Source of the DNA: Sphingomonadales bacterium
GTDB taxonomy: Bacteria > Bacteroidota > Bacteroidia > UBA7662
Direction of reading: 5' to 3'
Assembly: GCA_016872125.1 (NCBI GenBank)
Contig: VHBD01000092.1
Coordinates: 1-6,028 of the forward strand
Length of the DNA stretch: 6,028 nucleotides
Under the pieces are notes generated by a model. That model was not told the origin of the DNA. It searched no databases and was given only the letters and a program-made list of their open reading frames with translations. Shown here one piece after another: positions 1 to 5,897 of this stretch (position 1 is the first letter of the stretch; each line of letters starts with the position of its first letter). The translations under genes and the position numbers were made by a program.

Positions 1-387
1 GACGACGAAGGCTTTAGCCGACTCATGCAGACTTCGGATTACCGGGGCTTACCGTTTCGATCCAACCAGCAAGTCCAGTTGGGTTGGACCCGAAATTTTC
101 GCCGAGGATATTATACGCGCTGGCAGTCCACCTACCGTTCATCGTGGTTAACGGCGGATACCGATGGTAACGGCTTGTTCAATCGTCAGGATTTGCGGGC
201 CTCTGGCTTTGCGGTGCATCGCTTGGTGGGGGGAGGGCCCATCTCTTGGAATAAGGCCGGAGTGACGTTTCAATTTCAAATTGGGGTAGAAAACATATTA
301 AATTATCGAGATGCGTTTTTTGTACCAAACCTTAACCCGCGTTCATTGTTTATCCAACTTGAATGGAATCCTTCCTCTCAGAATTGA
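1..387 (+). CDS. TonB-dependent outer-membrane receptor, C-terminal fragment
   Basis: The frame is open from base 1, so the ATG at 25 is internal and the gene begins outside the window. The visible 128 residues read as the last strands of a TonB-dependent receptor barrel: alternating aromatic/polar strands, the segment GVENILNYRDAF (a variant of the family's 'N.(L/F)NYR' motif close to the C-terminus) and a final strand SLFIQLEW followed by a short tail. Such receptors sit in the outer membrane and import large ligands such as heme, cobalamin, siderophores or glycans using TonB energy. The HmuY-like lipoprotein starts 53 bases downstream on the same strand, so this is probably the HmuR-like partner of that pair; this is inferred from position, because the plug and TonB box are not visible. 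An acidic loop, DTDGNGLFNRQD (nt 157-192), resembles a calcium-binding EF-hand/dockerin loop. A porin-like barrel of another family cannot be fully excluded. Confidence 0.8.
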   Translation, partial: DDEGFSRLMQTSDYRGLPFRSNQQVQLGWTRNFRRGYYTRWQSTYRSSWLTADTDGNGLFNRQDLRASGFAVHRLVGGGPISWNKAGVTFQFQIGVENILNYRDAFFVPNLNPRSLFIQLEWNPSSQN

Positions 388-440
388 CTTTTTTTCCTAA
401 AACAATTGAACCAAACCTCATCAATCATTCCTCAAAACCC

Positions 441-1115
441 ATGAAAACCAGCTTCCCCAAATTCCCATCCCCTCTCGCCTTTTCTCTATTTATTGGCCTC
501 GCAACGCTCGTTGTATCCTGCAAAAAAGATCAACCTGTCAATCCAGTGGGCCTGCAGGCCGTAACCGTTCAAAACCTCGCTGCCGATACCATTATTGGGA
601 TCACTCCCGGGGTGCCCCCTACAGGAGGTATGCCCTACGGTTCAGGTAAATTCACTTTCTTCAGTTTGGAAAACAATGCCATCATCCCCTCCGCCGACTC
701 AGCAAGCAACCGTTGGGATTTGGGCTTTCGCGGCACCACCATCATAACTAATTCTGGCAGCAGCGGTCCTGGTCAAGGCGGAGCTTTTGTTTGGACCGGC
801 CTTTTCGCAGATCTTAAGTCCATCCCTGCCGATTCTTCCCTCCGAGTGGACGCTGCGCCTAACTACGCCATTCCGGTTGGAAGTGGCCGTGCTTGGTACA
901 CCTACTCCCAGGCCGAACAGTTGGTGCGTCCGATCCCTGGCAAGGTCCTGGTGATTCGTACGGCTTCCGGCAAATTTGCCAAAGTCGAAATTCTCAATTA
1001 CTACAAAGGAGGCGTAACCCCTGCGGTCACCGAACCCGATTCGGTCAAGTACAAGTTGCAGCGCTACTATACCTTTCGTTATACGCTACAACCCAACGGT
1101 AGCCGAGATTTCTAG
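441..1115 (+). CDS. HmuY-family surface lipoprotein (224 aa)
   Basis: The ATG at 441 is chosen because it begins a lipoprotein signal peptide: basic n-region (K3, K7), hydrophobic core at residues 12-25 and lipobox VVS-C with the lipidated cysteine at residue 27. An upstream in-frame ATG at 363 would overlap the receptor gene and bury the signal. After the cysteine comes KKDQ, which partly resembles the K-plus-acidic export signal of surface lipoproteins in Bacteroidota. Family marks are RWDLGF (residues 91-96), TNSGSSGPGQGGA (103-115) and the closing segment YYTFRYTLQPNGSRDF (209-224). The length is close to the roughly 216 aa of Porphyromonas gingivalis HmuY, a hemophore-like lipoprotein that hands heme to the receptor HmuR. 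The mature protein has no histidine, a single methionine (M64) and no cysteine beyond the lipidated one, so HmuY-type heme ligation is not possible here; the ligand is unknown. It is probably co-transcribed with the receptor upstream. Confidence 0.88.
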   Translation: MKTSFPKFPSPLAFSLFIGLATLVVSCKKDQPVNPVGLQAVTVQNLAADTIIGITPGVPPTGGMPYGSGKFTFFSLENNAIIPSADSASNRWDLGFRGTTIITNSGSSGPGQGGAFVWTGLFADLKSIPADSSLRVDAAPNYAIPVGSGRAWYTYSQAEQLVRPIPGKVLVIRTASGKFAKVEILNYYKGGVTPAVTEPDSVKYKLQRYYTFRYTLQPNGSRDF

Positions 1116-1136
1116 GCCAAAATTTCATGCTTTGGC
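1116..1136. terminator. possible weak hairpin terminator between convergent genes
   Basis: A perfect 6-bp inverted repeat, GCCAAA (1116-1121) and TTTGGC (1131-1136) with a 9-base loop, starts directly after the stop codon of the HmuY-like gene. It lies between that plus-strand gene and the minus-strand tRNA. No good T-tract follows on either strand, so it could be a weak bidirectional terminator or a chance repeat. Confidence 0.25.
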
Positions 1137-1154
1137 GCAGGATTTCGAAAATTG

Positions 1155-1228
1155 TAGCGGGGAGCAGGATCGAACTGCCGACCTTAGGGTTATGAATCCT
1201 ACGCTCTAACCATCTGAGCTACCCCGCC
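1155..1228 (-). tRNA. tRNA-Met (anticodon CAU), elongator type
   Basis: Read on the minus strand, the sequence folds as a standard cloverleaf. The acceptor stem GGCGGGG (1228-1222) pairs with CCCCGCT (1162-1156), with a G-U pair at its end and discriminator A at 1155. The D-stem is GCTC/GAGC. The anticodon loop is TTCATAA with anticodon CAT at 1194-1192. The T-arm is GGCAG-TTCGATC-CTGCT. CCA is not encoded (CAA follows). The anticodon stem lacks the three G-C pairs of initiator tRNA and position 1:72 is a pair, so it is not the initiator. The body matches elongator tRNA-Met as I know it; an Ile-decoding CAU tRNA modified with lysidine is less likely but not excluded from sequence. The bottom pair of the anticodon stem next to the loop is an A-C mismatch. 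Confidence 0.93.
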
Positions 1229-1236
1229 TTAAGGAA

Positions 1237-1276
1237 CAAATTTACCGCTTGGGGCGGTTGATGGGCGGCAAATATA
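1237..1276 (-). promoter_or_regulatory. candidate promoter boxes for the tRNA gene
   Basis: On the minus strand two perfect matches to the Bacteroidota -7 consensus TAnnTTTG occur in the 50 bases between the DUF2256 stop and the tRNA: TATATTTG (1276-1269) and TAAATTTG (1244-1237). The TTTG of the first lies 24 bases upstream of the second, slightly longer than the usual -33/-7 spacing. Starting from the second box would leave only a few leader bases before the tRNA; starting from the first would leave about 35. The consensus is known; its use here is inferred. Confidence 0.4.
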
Positions 1277-1278
1277 CA

Positions 1279-1422
1279 TCAAGGAGCCTTGGAACTGCAT
1301 TTTTTGCTGCAGTATCGCACCTGCTCCCAGTTCAAGATCCATTTGCGGCGCCATGCAAAGCTACGCTCACAGACTGGACAGACTTTGGTGGGCAAAAACG
1401 GTTTGCGGTAGCTGGTTGCCAC
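1279..1422 (-). CDS. DUF2256 family four-cysteine mini-protein (47 aa, GTG start)
   Basis: This small gene reads from GTG at 1422-1420 to TGA at 1281-1279. It contains LPTKVCPVCERSFAWRRKW (residues 10-28) and, after W32, the segment EQVRYCSKKC (33-42). This is the DUF2256 pattern: CPxC, then a W-R-(R/K)-K-W block, then (D/E)xVxYCSxxC. Cysteines 15, 18, 38 and 42 make a CxxC...CxxxC arrangement that suggests a zinc-ribbon-like metal site; metal binding is inferred and the family's function is not known to me. The frame has no ATG, and an in-frame TGA lies 8 codons upstream of the GTG, so GTG is the natural start; the resulting N-terminus (MATSYRKPFLPTK) suits the family. It begins 4 bases after the stop of the SRPBCC gene with no Shine-Dalgarno sequence, so translation is probably coupled to that gene. 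Confidence 0.87.
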   Translation of the reverse strand: MATSYRKPFLPTKVCPVCERSFAWRRKWILNWEQVRYCSKKCSSKAP

Positions 1423-1426
1423 GAGG

Positions 1427-1900
1427 CTACGGGTGTGGAAAAAGGACCTTCATGGCCTTTTTGCGGTACTCAAAAATTTCATGGAGCTGACCTCGAATCA
1501 GAAGATGTTGTGCCAAATCCCCCAAAATGCCCATAGGCGGGATATATGAAACCCGGTCTTCCATCCACGTTCCGCCATCCCCGGGGGTAAGCCGGTGCTC
1601 GTGATGCCAAAAGCGGTAAGGGCCCAAAATTTGTTCATCCACAAAATACTCCCCGGGAATAATCTCCGAAATACGGGTCACCCAGGTGGTGGACCAACCC
1701 GGTAACGGCCGAACGCAGTAGGCAATAATCATCCCGGAATGCATGACCGGGGGCAAATCGGGGGTTTTAATCTGAAAACCCATGCGCGGTGGGGTGATTC
1801 GGGCCAAGTTTCGGGGGGTCGCCACAAAGTCCCAGAGGGTTTCGGCGGACGCCGGCAGCCATTGCTTTTCGTAAATCTGATACAATCCCATACCCTTCAT
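1427..1900 (-). CDS. SRPBCC-fold ligand-binding protein, COG4276 type (157 aa)
   Basis: The protein has the START/Bet v1-like SRPBCC layout of COG4276: an N-terminal strand QIYEKQWLPAS, helix TLWDFVATPRNLARITPP (residues 21-38), the middle strand segment GMIIAYCVRPLPG, a conserved block FVDEQ...GPYRFWHHEH (86-102) and a C-terminal helix GQLHEIFEYRKKAM (137-150) that closes the cavity. Family members are usually 150-160 aa and are thought to bind small hydrophobic ligands; this protein's ligand is unknown. I chose the ATG at 1900; an ATG at 1891 (154 aa) fits family N-termini about as well. The frame is open to 2068, but the extra residues overlap the start of the divergent permease gene and do not look like the family. 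The DUF2256 gene follows 4 bases after its stop, so the two form one unit. No promoter is evident upstream. Confidence 0.85.
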   Translation of the reverse strand: MKGMGLYQIYEKQWLPASAETLWDFVATPRNLARITPPRMGFQIKTPDLPPVMHSGMIIAYCVRPLPGWSTTWVTRISEIIPGEYFVDEQILGPYRFWHHEHRLTPGDGGTWMEDRVSYIPPMGILGDLAQHLLIRGQLHEIFEYRKKAMKVLFPHP

Positions 1901-1940
1901 AACGCTTCTGCCATCTCTTCGTTTTGATTCCGGGTCTTTT

Positions 1941-1969
1941 GGGGCGATTTTTGAGGCAAGGATCGCCCC
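1941..1969 (+). promoter_or_regulatory. 13-bp RNA hairpin in the permease leader
   Basis: GGGGCGAT (1941-1948) and ATCGCCCC (1962-1969) form a perfect inverted repeat. Between them the plus-strand RNA continues to pair: two U-G wobbles (1949-1961, 1950-1960), then UUG with CAA (1951-1953, 1957-1959), closing on an AGG triloop. That makes an unbroken 13-bp stem ending 13 bases before the ATG of the permease gene. On the minus strand the two wobbles become A-C mismatches, so the structure favours plus-strand RNA. No T-tract follows, so it is not a classical terminator. A leader regulatory element is possible; an operator built on the 8-bp arms is the alternative. Confidence 0.45.
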
Positions 1970-1982
1970 TCTGTCCAAGCCC

Positions 1983-3362
1983 ATGAATCGTTTATCCGCC
2001 ATGCTCATCAAGGCCTTCGCCTTGCCTTTGGTGGTGACTTTTTTGATTGTACAGTTTATTCTGGTCATGCAGTTCCTCTGGCTTTACATTGACGATTTGG
2101 TCGGCAAAGGGCTGGAATGGTGGATTATTGCTGAACTCATCTTTTATGCCTCGGCCAGCTTTGTGCCCCTAGCCCTACCCTTGGCGATTCTCTTGGCCTC
2201 CATCATGACCTTGGGCACGCTTTCGGAACATGGTGAGCTGACCGCGGTCAAATCTTCGGGCATTTCTTTGTTACGATTTCTGCGGCCGCTTTTTGCATTG
2301 GTGTTTTTGATTTGCCTTTTGGCCTTTTATTTCTCGGATACGGTCTTGCCCAATTCCAGGCTCAAGTTCGGCTCCCTGCTGTACGATGTTCAGCAGAAAA
2401 AGCCAGCCCTAGCCATCAAACCGGGCGTGTTCTACAAAGACATCGAAGGTTACAGCCTGATGGTCCGGCGCAGGGATGCAGACCAACAAACGGTGCATGA
2501 CATTATTATCTACGATCGAAGTTCCGGCGGTGCATATCCTCGTGTTACCGTAGCACGCCGTGGAAAATTCATTCATAGCCAGGACCAACGATTTCTCACC
2601 GTTCGGCTTGAGGACGGTTTCACCTACACCGAGCAAGGGGCCAGCGAGGCCGCTACGACCATGAACGGTGAATCCCGAATCTTGTTTCGCAAGCAAGAGA
2701 TTCACCTGGACCTGAGTCAACTGAAGCTTCGCCGTAGCGACGAGAGTCTCTTCAAGGATTATTACTCCATGCTTAACACAAGACAGCTTTCCAAAGCAAT
2801 TGATTCCCTGCAACGTGATAACCAGAGCCGAGACTCCTCCTTGAATGACCTGATCCTTGGGCAGTATCATTTTGGGAGGAAATCCGCAGTGGAAACTTCT
2901 GAGCCTTTGGGGATTAAGCCTGAGGCAACTCGCCCTGCGGTGGTTGAATGGTCGGCTAACGATCCTGACCTCATTCAAGAGGCCTTGCGCCAAATACAAA
3001 CGGTGAAATCCTATACGGATATGAAAAATCGTGAAATGCGTAATCGGCAAGAGCTTCTGGCCAGGTACATTATTGAATTTCATCGGAAATTCTCCTTATC
3101 CTTTGCCTGCCTTTTGCTGTTCATGGTCGGAGCGCCCTTGGGGGCCGTCATTCGCAAAGGCGGTTTGGGCTTGCCTACCGTCTGGGCTATTGGTTGCTTT
3201 CTCGTGTACCATGTTATTTCGATGAGCAGCGAGAAATTGGGGCGCGATGGCAGCCTTGATCCTCGTTGGGCGATGTGGGTTTCGAGTCTCTTCTTGTTGC
3301 CCCTGGCTACCTGGTTGTTGTACCGAGTGAACTTGGACAGGAAATTAACATTCAAGCTTTAG
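1983..3362 (+). CDS. LptF/LptG-family lipopolysaccharide export permease, long Bacteroidota form (459 aa)
   Basis: This is an integral inner-membrane permease of the YjgP/YjgQ (LptF/LptG) family, which with the ATPase LptB extracts lipopolysaccharide and passes it through LptC and LptA to the outer membrane. The layout fits: three N-terminal membrane segments (about residues 12-34, 52-75, 99-119), a beta-jellyroll periplasmic part (about 125-250) and three C-terminal segments (about 371-391, 397-416, 428-447). Recognisable stretches include MQFLWLYIDDLVGKGLEW (29-46), the cytoplasmic coupling region EHGELTAVKSSGIS (82-95), and HRKFSLSFACLLLFMVGAPLGAVIRKGGLG just before and in the fourth membrane segment. 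The roughly 110-residue stretch between jellyroll and fourth segment (about 251-360, polar and largely helical) makes it about 100 residues longer than the E. coli permeases. Whether it plays the LptF or LptG role cannot be decided. The N-terminus begins just before the first membrane segment, as in the family. Confidence 0.93.
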   Translation: MNRLSAMLIKAFALPLVVTFLIVQFILVMQFLWLYIDDLVGKGLEWWIIAELIFYASASFVPLALPLAILLASIMTLGTLSEHGELTAVKSSGISLLRFLRPLFALVFLICLLAFYFSDTVLPNSRLKFGSLLYDVQQKKPALAIKPGVFYKDIEGYSLMVRRRDADQQTVHDIIIYDRSSGGAYPRVTVARRGKFIHSQDQRFLTVRLEDGFTYTEQGASEAATTMNGESRILFRKQEIHLDLSQLKLRRSDESLFKDYYSMLNTRQLSKAIDSLQRDNQSRDSSLNDLILGQYHFGRKSAVETSEPLGIKPEATRPAVVEWSANDPDLIQEALRQIQTVKSYTDMKNREMRNRQELLARYIIEFHRKFSLSFACLLLFMVGAPLGAVIRKGGLGLPTVWAIGCFLVYHVISMSSEKLGRDGSLDPRWAMWVSSLFLLPLATWLLYRVNLDRKLTFKL

Positions 3363-3384
3363 ATCCCCTCCGAATCGCGATTCC

Positions 3385-4653
3385 ATGCCCCACAATCTGC
3401 GAATTCTGCAAGTGTACAACCGGATTCCTTTTCCCCCCAGGGATGGAGGCGTAAAAGCGGTTTGGCATACGCGTCAGATTTTTGAAGATTTGGGATGTGA
3501 GGTAAGAGGTTTCTTCTTGAATCCCAGTCGAAATTGGGTTGATCCGTCAACCCTTCCGGATGCTATGCGAGGTCATTATGGGAAAGAAATTATTGAAATC
3601 GATAGCAAGATCAGGATTTTGAGGGCTTTGGCAACCTTGACGGCTCGTTTGCCGTACCATCTCTTGCGATTCGAGTCCTCGAATGCCGCCAAGCGATTAG
3701 GCCAAGTCATCGAATCCTACCGTCCTGACCTGGTCCTCCTTGAGGGGTTGCCTATGGCGATCTACCTTAAGCCGCTCAAGCGTTATGACTGCAAAATCTG
3801 GTACCGAGCTCATAACATTGAAAGTGATATTATCCAACAAAAGACGGTATCCCTTTCACCATGGAATCCACTTAAACGATGGATGCAGGGTGAGTACCGT
3901 AAAATGAAAGCCTTCGAACGTCAAACCGTACGCGCGGTGGATGCCGTTTTGGCCATCAGCCCCCATGACTTGAATCAGCTGAAGGCCATGGCCCCTGAAC
4001 GCAGGGATACGATGCTGCATTTGGGGTACTGGCCCCTCATGGTCGATCCTGCAGAGGCCCTTACCAAGACTCAAGCAACAGTTTGGTATGGAGAAAGGCC
4101 TCTCAAGCTGGGTTTCATTGGGACCATGGATTGGTTGCCTAACCAAGATGCTATTCAGTGGCTGCTCCACGAGTGGATTCCCGCCACCGAAGGGTGGCCG
4201 AACCGGCCGGAATTTCATGTTGCAGGCCGAAAAGCCCCCGCCTTTTTTGCACAGAAAAGACCTGCTTACTTTTTTCATGGCGAGGTGGAAGATGCCCAGG
4301 CCTTCATGTTGTCTTGCGATGCGATGGTCTTTCCTTTGAGAATGGGCAGCGGTCTCAAGATCAAAGTTTTGGAGGCCATGGCTTTGGGTATCCCAGTGAT
4401 CTCCACGGCCCAAGGCGTACAAGGCATGGGCTTGACTCCTGGAGAAAATTACCTGCATGCTGAAAATGCCAAGCAATTTGCGCAAGTCGTGAGGGATATT
4501 TTGGATTCTCCGAACAAATTGCCTCGATTATCCGAACATGCCTTGCTTAAATTTCGTAACAATACGAAGCATTTGGAACAACTTGCCGCCTTGAACAATT
4601 TTCTGCGATCATCCTTCGCCTCTAACGACAAGGCAACAACCCCACCTGTATGA
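3385..4653 (+). CDS. GT4-type glycosyltransferase (422 aa)
   Basis: This is a two-domain GT-B fold glycosyltransferase, predicted to move a sugar from a nucleotide-sugar donor to a glycan or lipid-linked acceptor on the cytoplasmic side. N-terminal domain: strand ILQVYNRIPFPPRDGGVK (residues 7-24) with the glycine-rich DGG turn, PDLVLLEG (114-121) and RAHNIES (141-147), a mark shared by Bacteroidota members. C-terminal domain: KLGFIGTMDWLPNQDAI (241-257), FHVAGRK (277-283), and the donor-binding block GSGLKIKVLEAMALGIPVIS (321-340) with the likely phosphate-contacting lysines and E330. The first glutamate of the classical EX7E motif is absent (S322), as in the related exopolysaccharide-type subgroup. 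No signal peptide or membrane segment is seen. It starts 22 bases after the permease stop and overlaps the next gene by ATGA, so the three are probably one transcript. Donor and acceptor cannot be named. Confidence 0.9.
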   Translation: MPHNLRILQVYNRIPFPPRDGGVKAVWHTRQIFEDLGCEVRGFFLNPSRNWVDPSTLPDAMRGHYGKEIIEIDSKIRILRALATLTARLPYHLLRFESSNAAKRLGQVIESYRPDLVLLEGLPMAIYLKPLKRYDCKIWYRAHNIESDIIQQKTVSLSPWNPLKRWMQGEYRKMKAFERQTVRAVDAVLAISPHDLNQLKAMAPERRDTMLHLGYWPLMVDPAEALTKTQATVWYGERPLKLGFIGTMDWLPNQDAIQWLLHEWIPATEGWPNRPEFHVAGRKAPAFFAQKRPAYFFHGEVEDAQAFMLSCDAMVFPLRMGSGLKIKVLEAMALGIPVISTAQGVQGMGLTPGENYLHAENAKQFAQVVRDILDSPNKLPRLSEHALLKFRNNTKHLEQLAALNNFLRSSFASNDKATTPPV

Positions 4654-5897
4654 TACTCTCGCTTATCGCCTTGACGGGGTGTATCACAGGCTTGGGTCTT
4701 GTGCATACCTACGGGATTTATCCTTGGCATATGCGCAGGCTGGCCAAACGGCCACAGGATTGGGAGCCCCTGGAGGAATTTCCGAAGGTGATTCTCCTTA
4801 TAGCGGCATACAACGAAGAGGCCATGATTCAGGCCAAAATTCAATCCATATTCAGAAATCATTATCCCAAATCGCGTTTGACGGTGGTTGTTGGAACGGA
4901 TGCCTGCACGGACGGCACGGATATGCTGTTGGAACGAATGTGCCAAGAATACCCCGGATTGCTTCACCGAAAATTTCCTGCAAGGACAGGTAAACCGGGA
5001 ATCATCAACCGCCTTTATCAAGAATATCCAAGCGAGGTGGCTGATTCCGCCATCCTGGTTTTGACGGATGTGGATGCAATCTTCGAAGAGCGTACCCTGG
5101 CCGAGCTGGTTCTGCCCTTCTCAAGTCCCAACGTGGCCGGGGTACAGGCCAATATTAAACCCATTCTTGATACGCAATCCACACTTACCACGACTGACAC
5201 TCTGTCTGGAAACGTGGTTGCCCAAGAATTGCGTTATATGGAAGGAGAAATGTTATCCAAACAAGGCGAATCCAGAAGAGGGACGGTTATTGGGGGCTAT
5301 GGCGCCCTGATGGCGATGCGATGGGATAGGTTTGAGCCATCGCCGGATGGACTGCTGGTGGACGATTTCTTTTGGTTTGCCCGTTTGCTTCTTAAGCCCG
5401 AAGCTCAAGTCGTCTTTGCCGAGAAGGCAGTGGCTCGCATGCCCTTGGAGGGAAGCCGGGCGATTCAATTTCGGCGAAAACGTCGCCTTGGCAAAGGTAA
5501 TCTCCAGAACTTATGGATCTTTAAATCCCTCGCTTTGCACCCCAAGACAGCCTATTGTTACATTTCCCATAAAGTGCTTCGGTGGTTAAGTCCTTGGCTT
5601 TTGATCGCCAGCTATAGTTCATGCACAGCCCTCATCACCATGCAGTGGACGATGCTTGAAACGTTCGGATTCACCTTGAATTGGCTTGCCCTTTCTTTGC
5701 TCTTGCCCCTTGGGTTCAGATTACTGACCCTTCCTTTGCATGGGTGGAAGTCCTTCCAAACCAAGGTTCAATGGCTTGAGCATTTTGGGCTGATGAATGT
5801 AGCGTTGGTGTTAGGCGCCTACGATTTGATCTTCAAGCCGACCCGACAGGTTTGGTGGGACAACCGTAAGATTCCTTCCCCAAGGTCGAAGGGTTAA
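4650..5897 (+). CDS. membrane-bound GT2 glycosyltransferase (415 aa)
   Basis: This is a GT-A family 2 processive-type glycosyltransferase (COG1215-like) anchored in the inner membrane. It has an N-terminal membrane segment (about residues 3-22), then a cytoplasmic catalytic domain with the nucleotide-binding AAYNEE (52-57), TDACTDGT (83-90), the metal-binding TDVDA (139-143; D140 and D142), the acceptor/base motif VDDFFWF (237-243) and RRKRRLGKGNLQ (275-286), which stands where related synthases have Q(Q/R)xRW. Three further membrane segments follow (about 311-333, 341-361, 376-396). Related enzymes build polysaccharides or glycolipids and often extrude the product. Its ATG lies inside the stop region of the preceding glycosyltransferase (ATGA), a sign of coupled translation and probably shared substrate. 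The stop TAA overlaps the stop of the minus-strand gene downstream. The sugar transferred is not predictable. Confidence 0.92.
   Translation: MILSLIALTGCITGLGLVHTYGIYPWHMRRLAKRPQDWEPLEEFPKVILLIAAYNEEAMIQAKIQSIFRNHYPKSRLTVVVGTDACTDGTDMLLERMCQEYPGLLHRKFPARTGKPGIINRLYQEYPSEVADSAILVLTDVDAIFEERTLAELVLPFSSPNVAGVQANIKPILDTQSTLTTTDTLSGNVVAQELRYMEGEMLSKQGESRRGTVIGGYGALMAMRWDRFEPSPDGLLVDDFFWFARLLLKPEAQVVFAEKAVARMPLEGSRAIQFRRKRRLGKGNLQNLWIFKSLALHPKTAYCYISHKVLRWLSPWLLIASYSSCTALITMQWTMLETFGFTLNWLALSLLLPLGFRLLTLPLHGWKSFQTKVQWLEHFGLMNVALVLGAYDLIFKPTRQVWWDNRKIPSPRSKG

Noticed and set aside
363..440. Upstream ATG at 363 as the start of the HmuY-like protein
   Set aside because: It would overlap the receptor gene and place 26 residues ahead of a complete lipoprotein signal peptide.
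1300..1315. Short CTGCA/TGCAG inverted repeat as a terminator
   Set aside because: The stem is only 5 bp and falls inside the DUF2256 coding sequence, around its YCSKKC segment.
1249..1536. 95-codon plus-strand frame across the tRNA-side gap and the end of the SRPBCC gene
   Set aside because: It lies opposite the DUF2256 gene and the 3' end of the SRPBCC gene, both of which have family support; its translation shows no recognisable motif.
1901..2068. N-terminal extension of the SRPBCC reading frame up to 2068
   Set aside because: It overlaps the first 86 bases of the divergent permease gene, its lysine-rich residues do not resemble the family, and starts at 1900 or 1891 already give the usual length.
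2409..3083. 224-codon minus-strand frame inside the permease gene
   Set aside because: It is fully antisense to a well-supported membrane protein gene and shows no family resemblance.
3856..4485. 209-codon minus-strand frame inside the GT4 gene, and the 190-codon one at 4449-5021
   Set aside because: Both are antisense to glycosyltransferases with intact motifs; such long shadows are expected at this base composition.
4650..4682. Lipobox-like L-T-G-C near the start of the GT2 protein (residues 8-11)
   Set aside because: There is no basic n-region and the hydrophobic stretch before the cysteine is too short; the segment fits the N-terminal membrane anchor common in this family.
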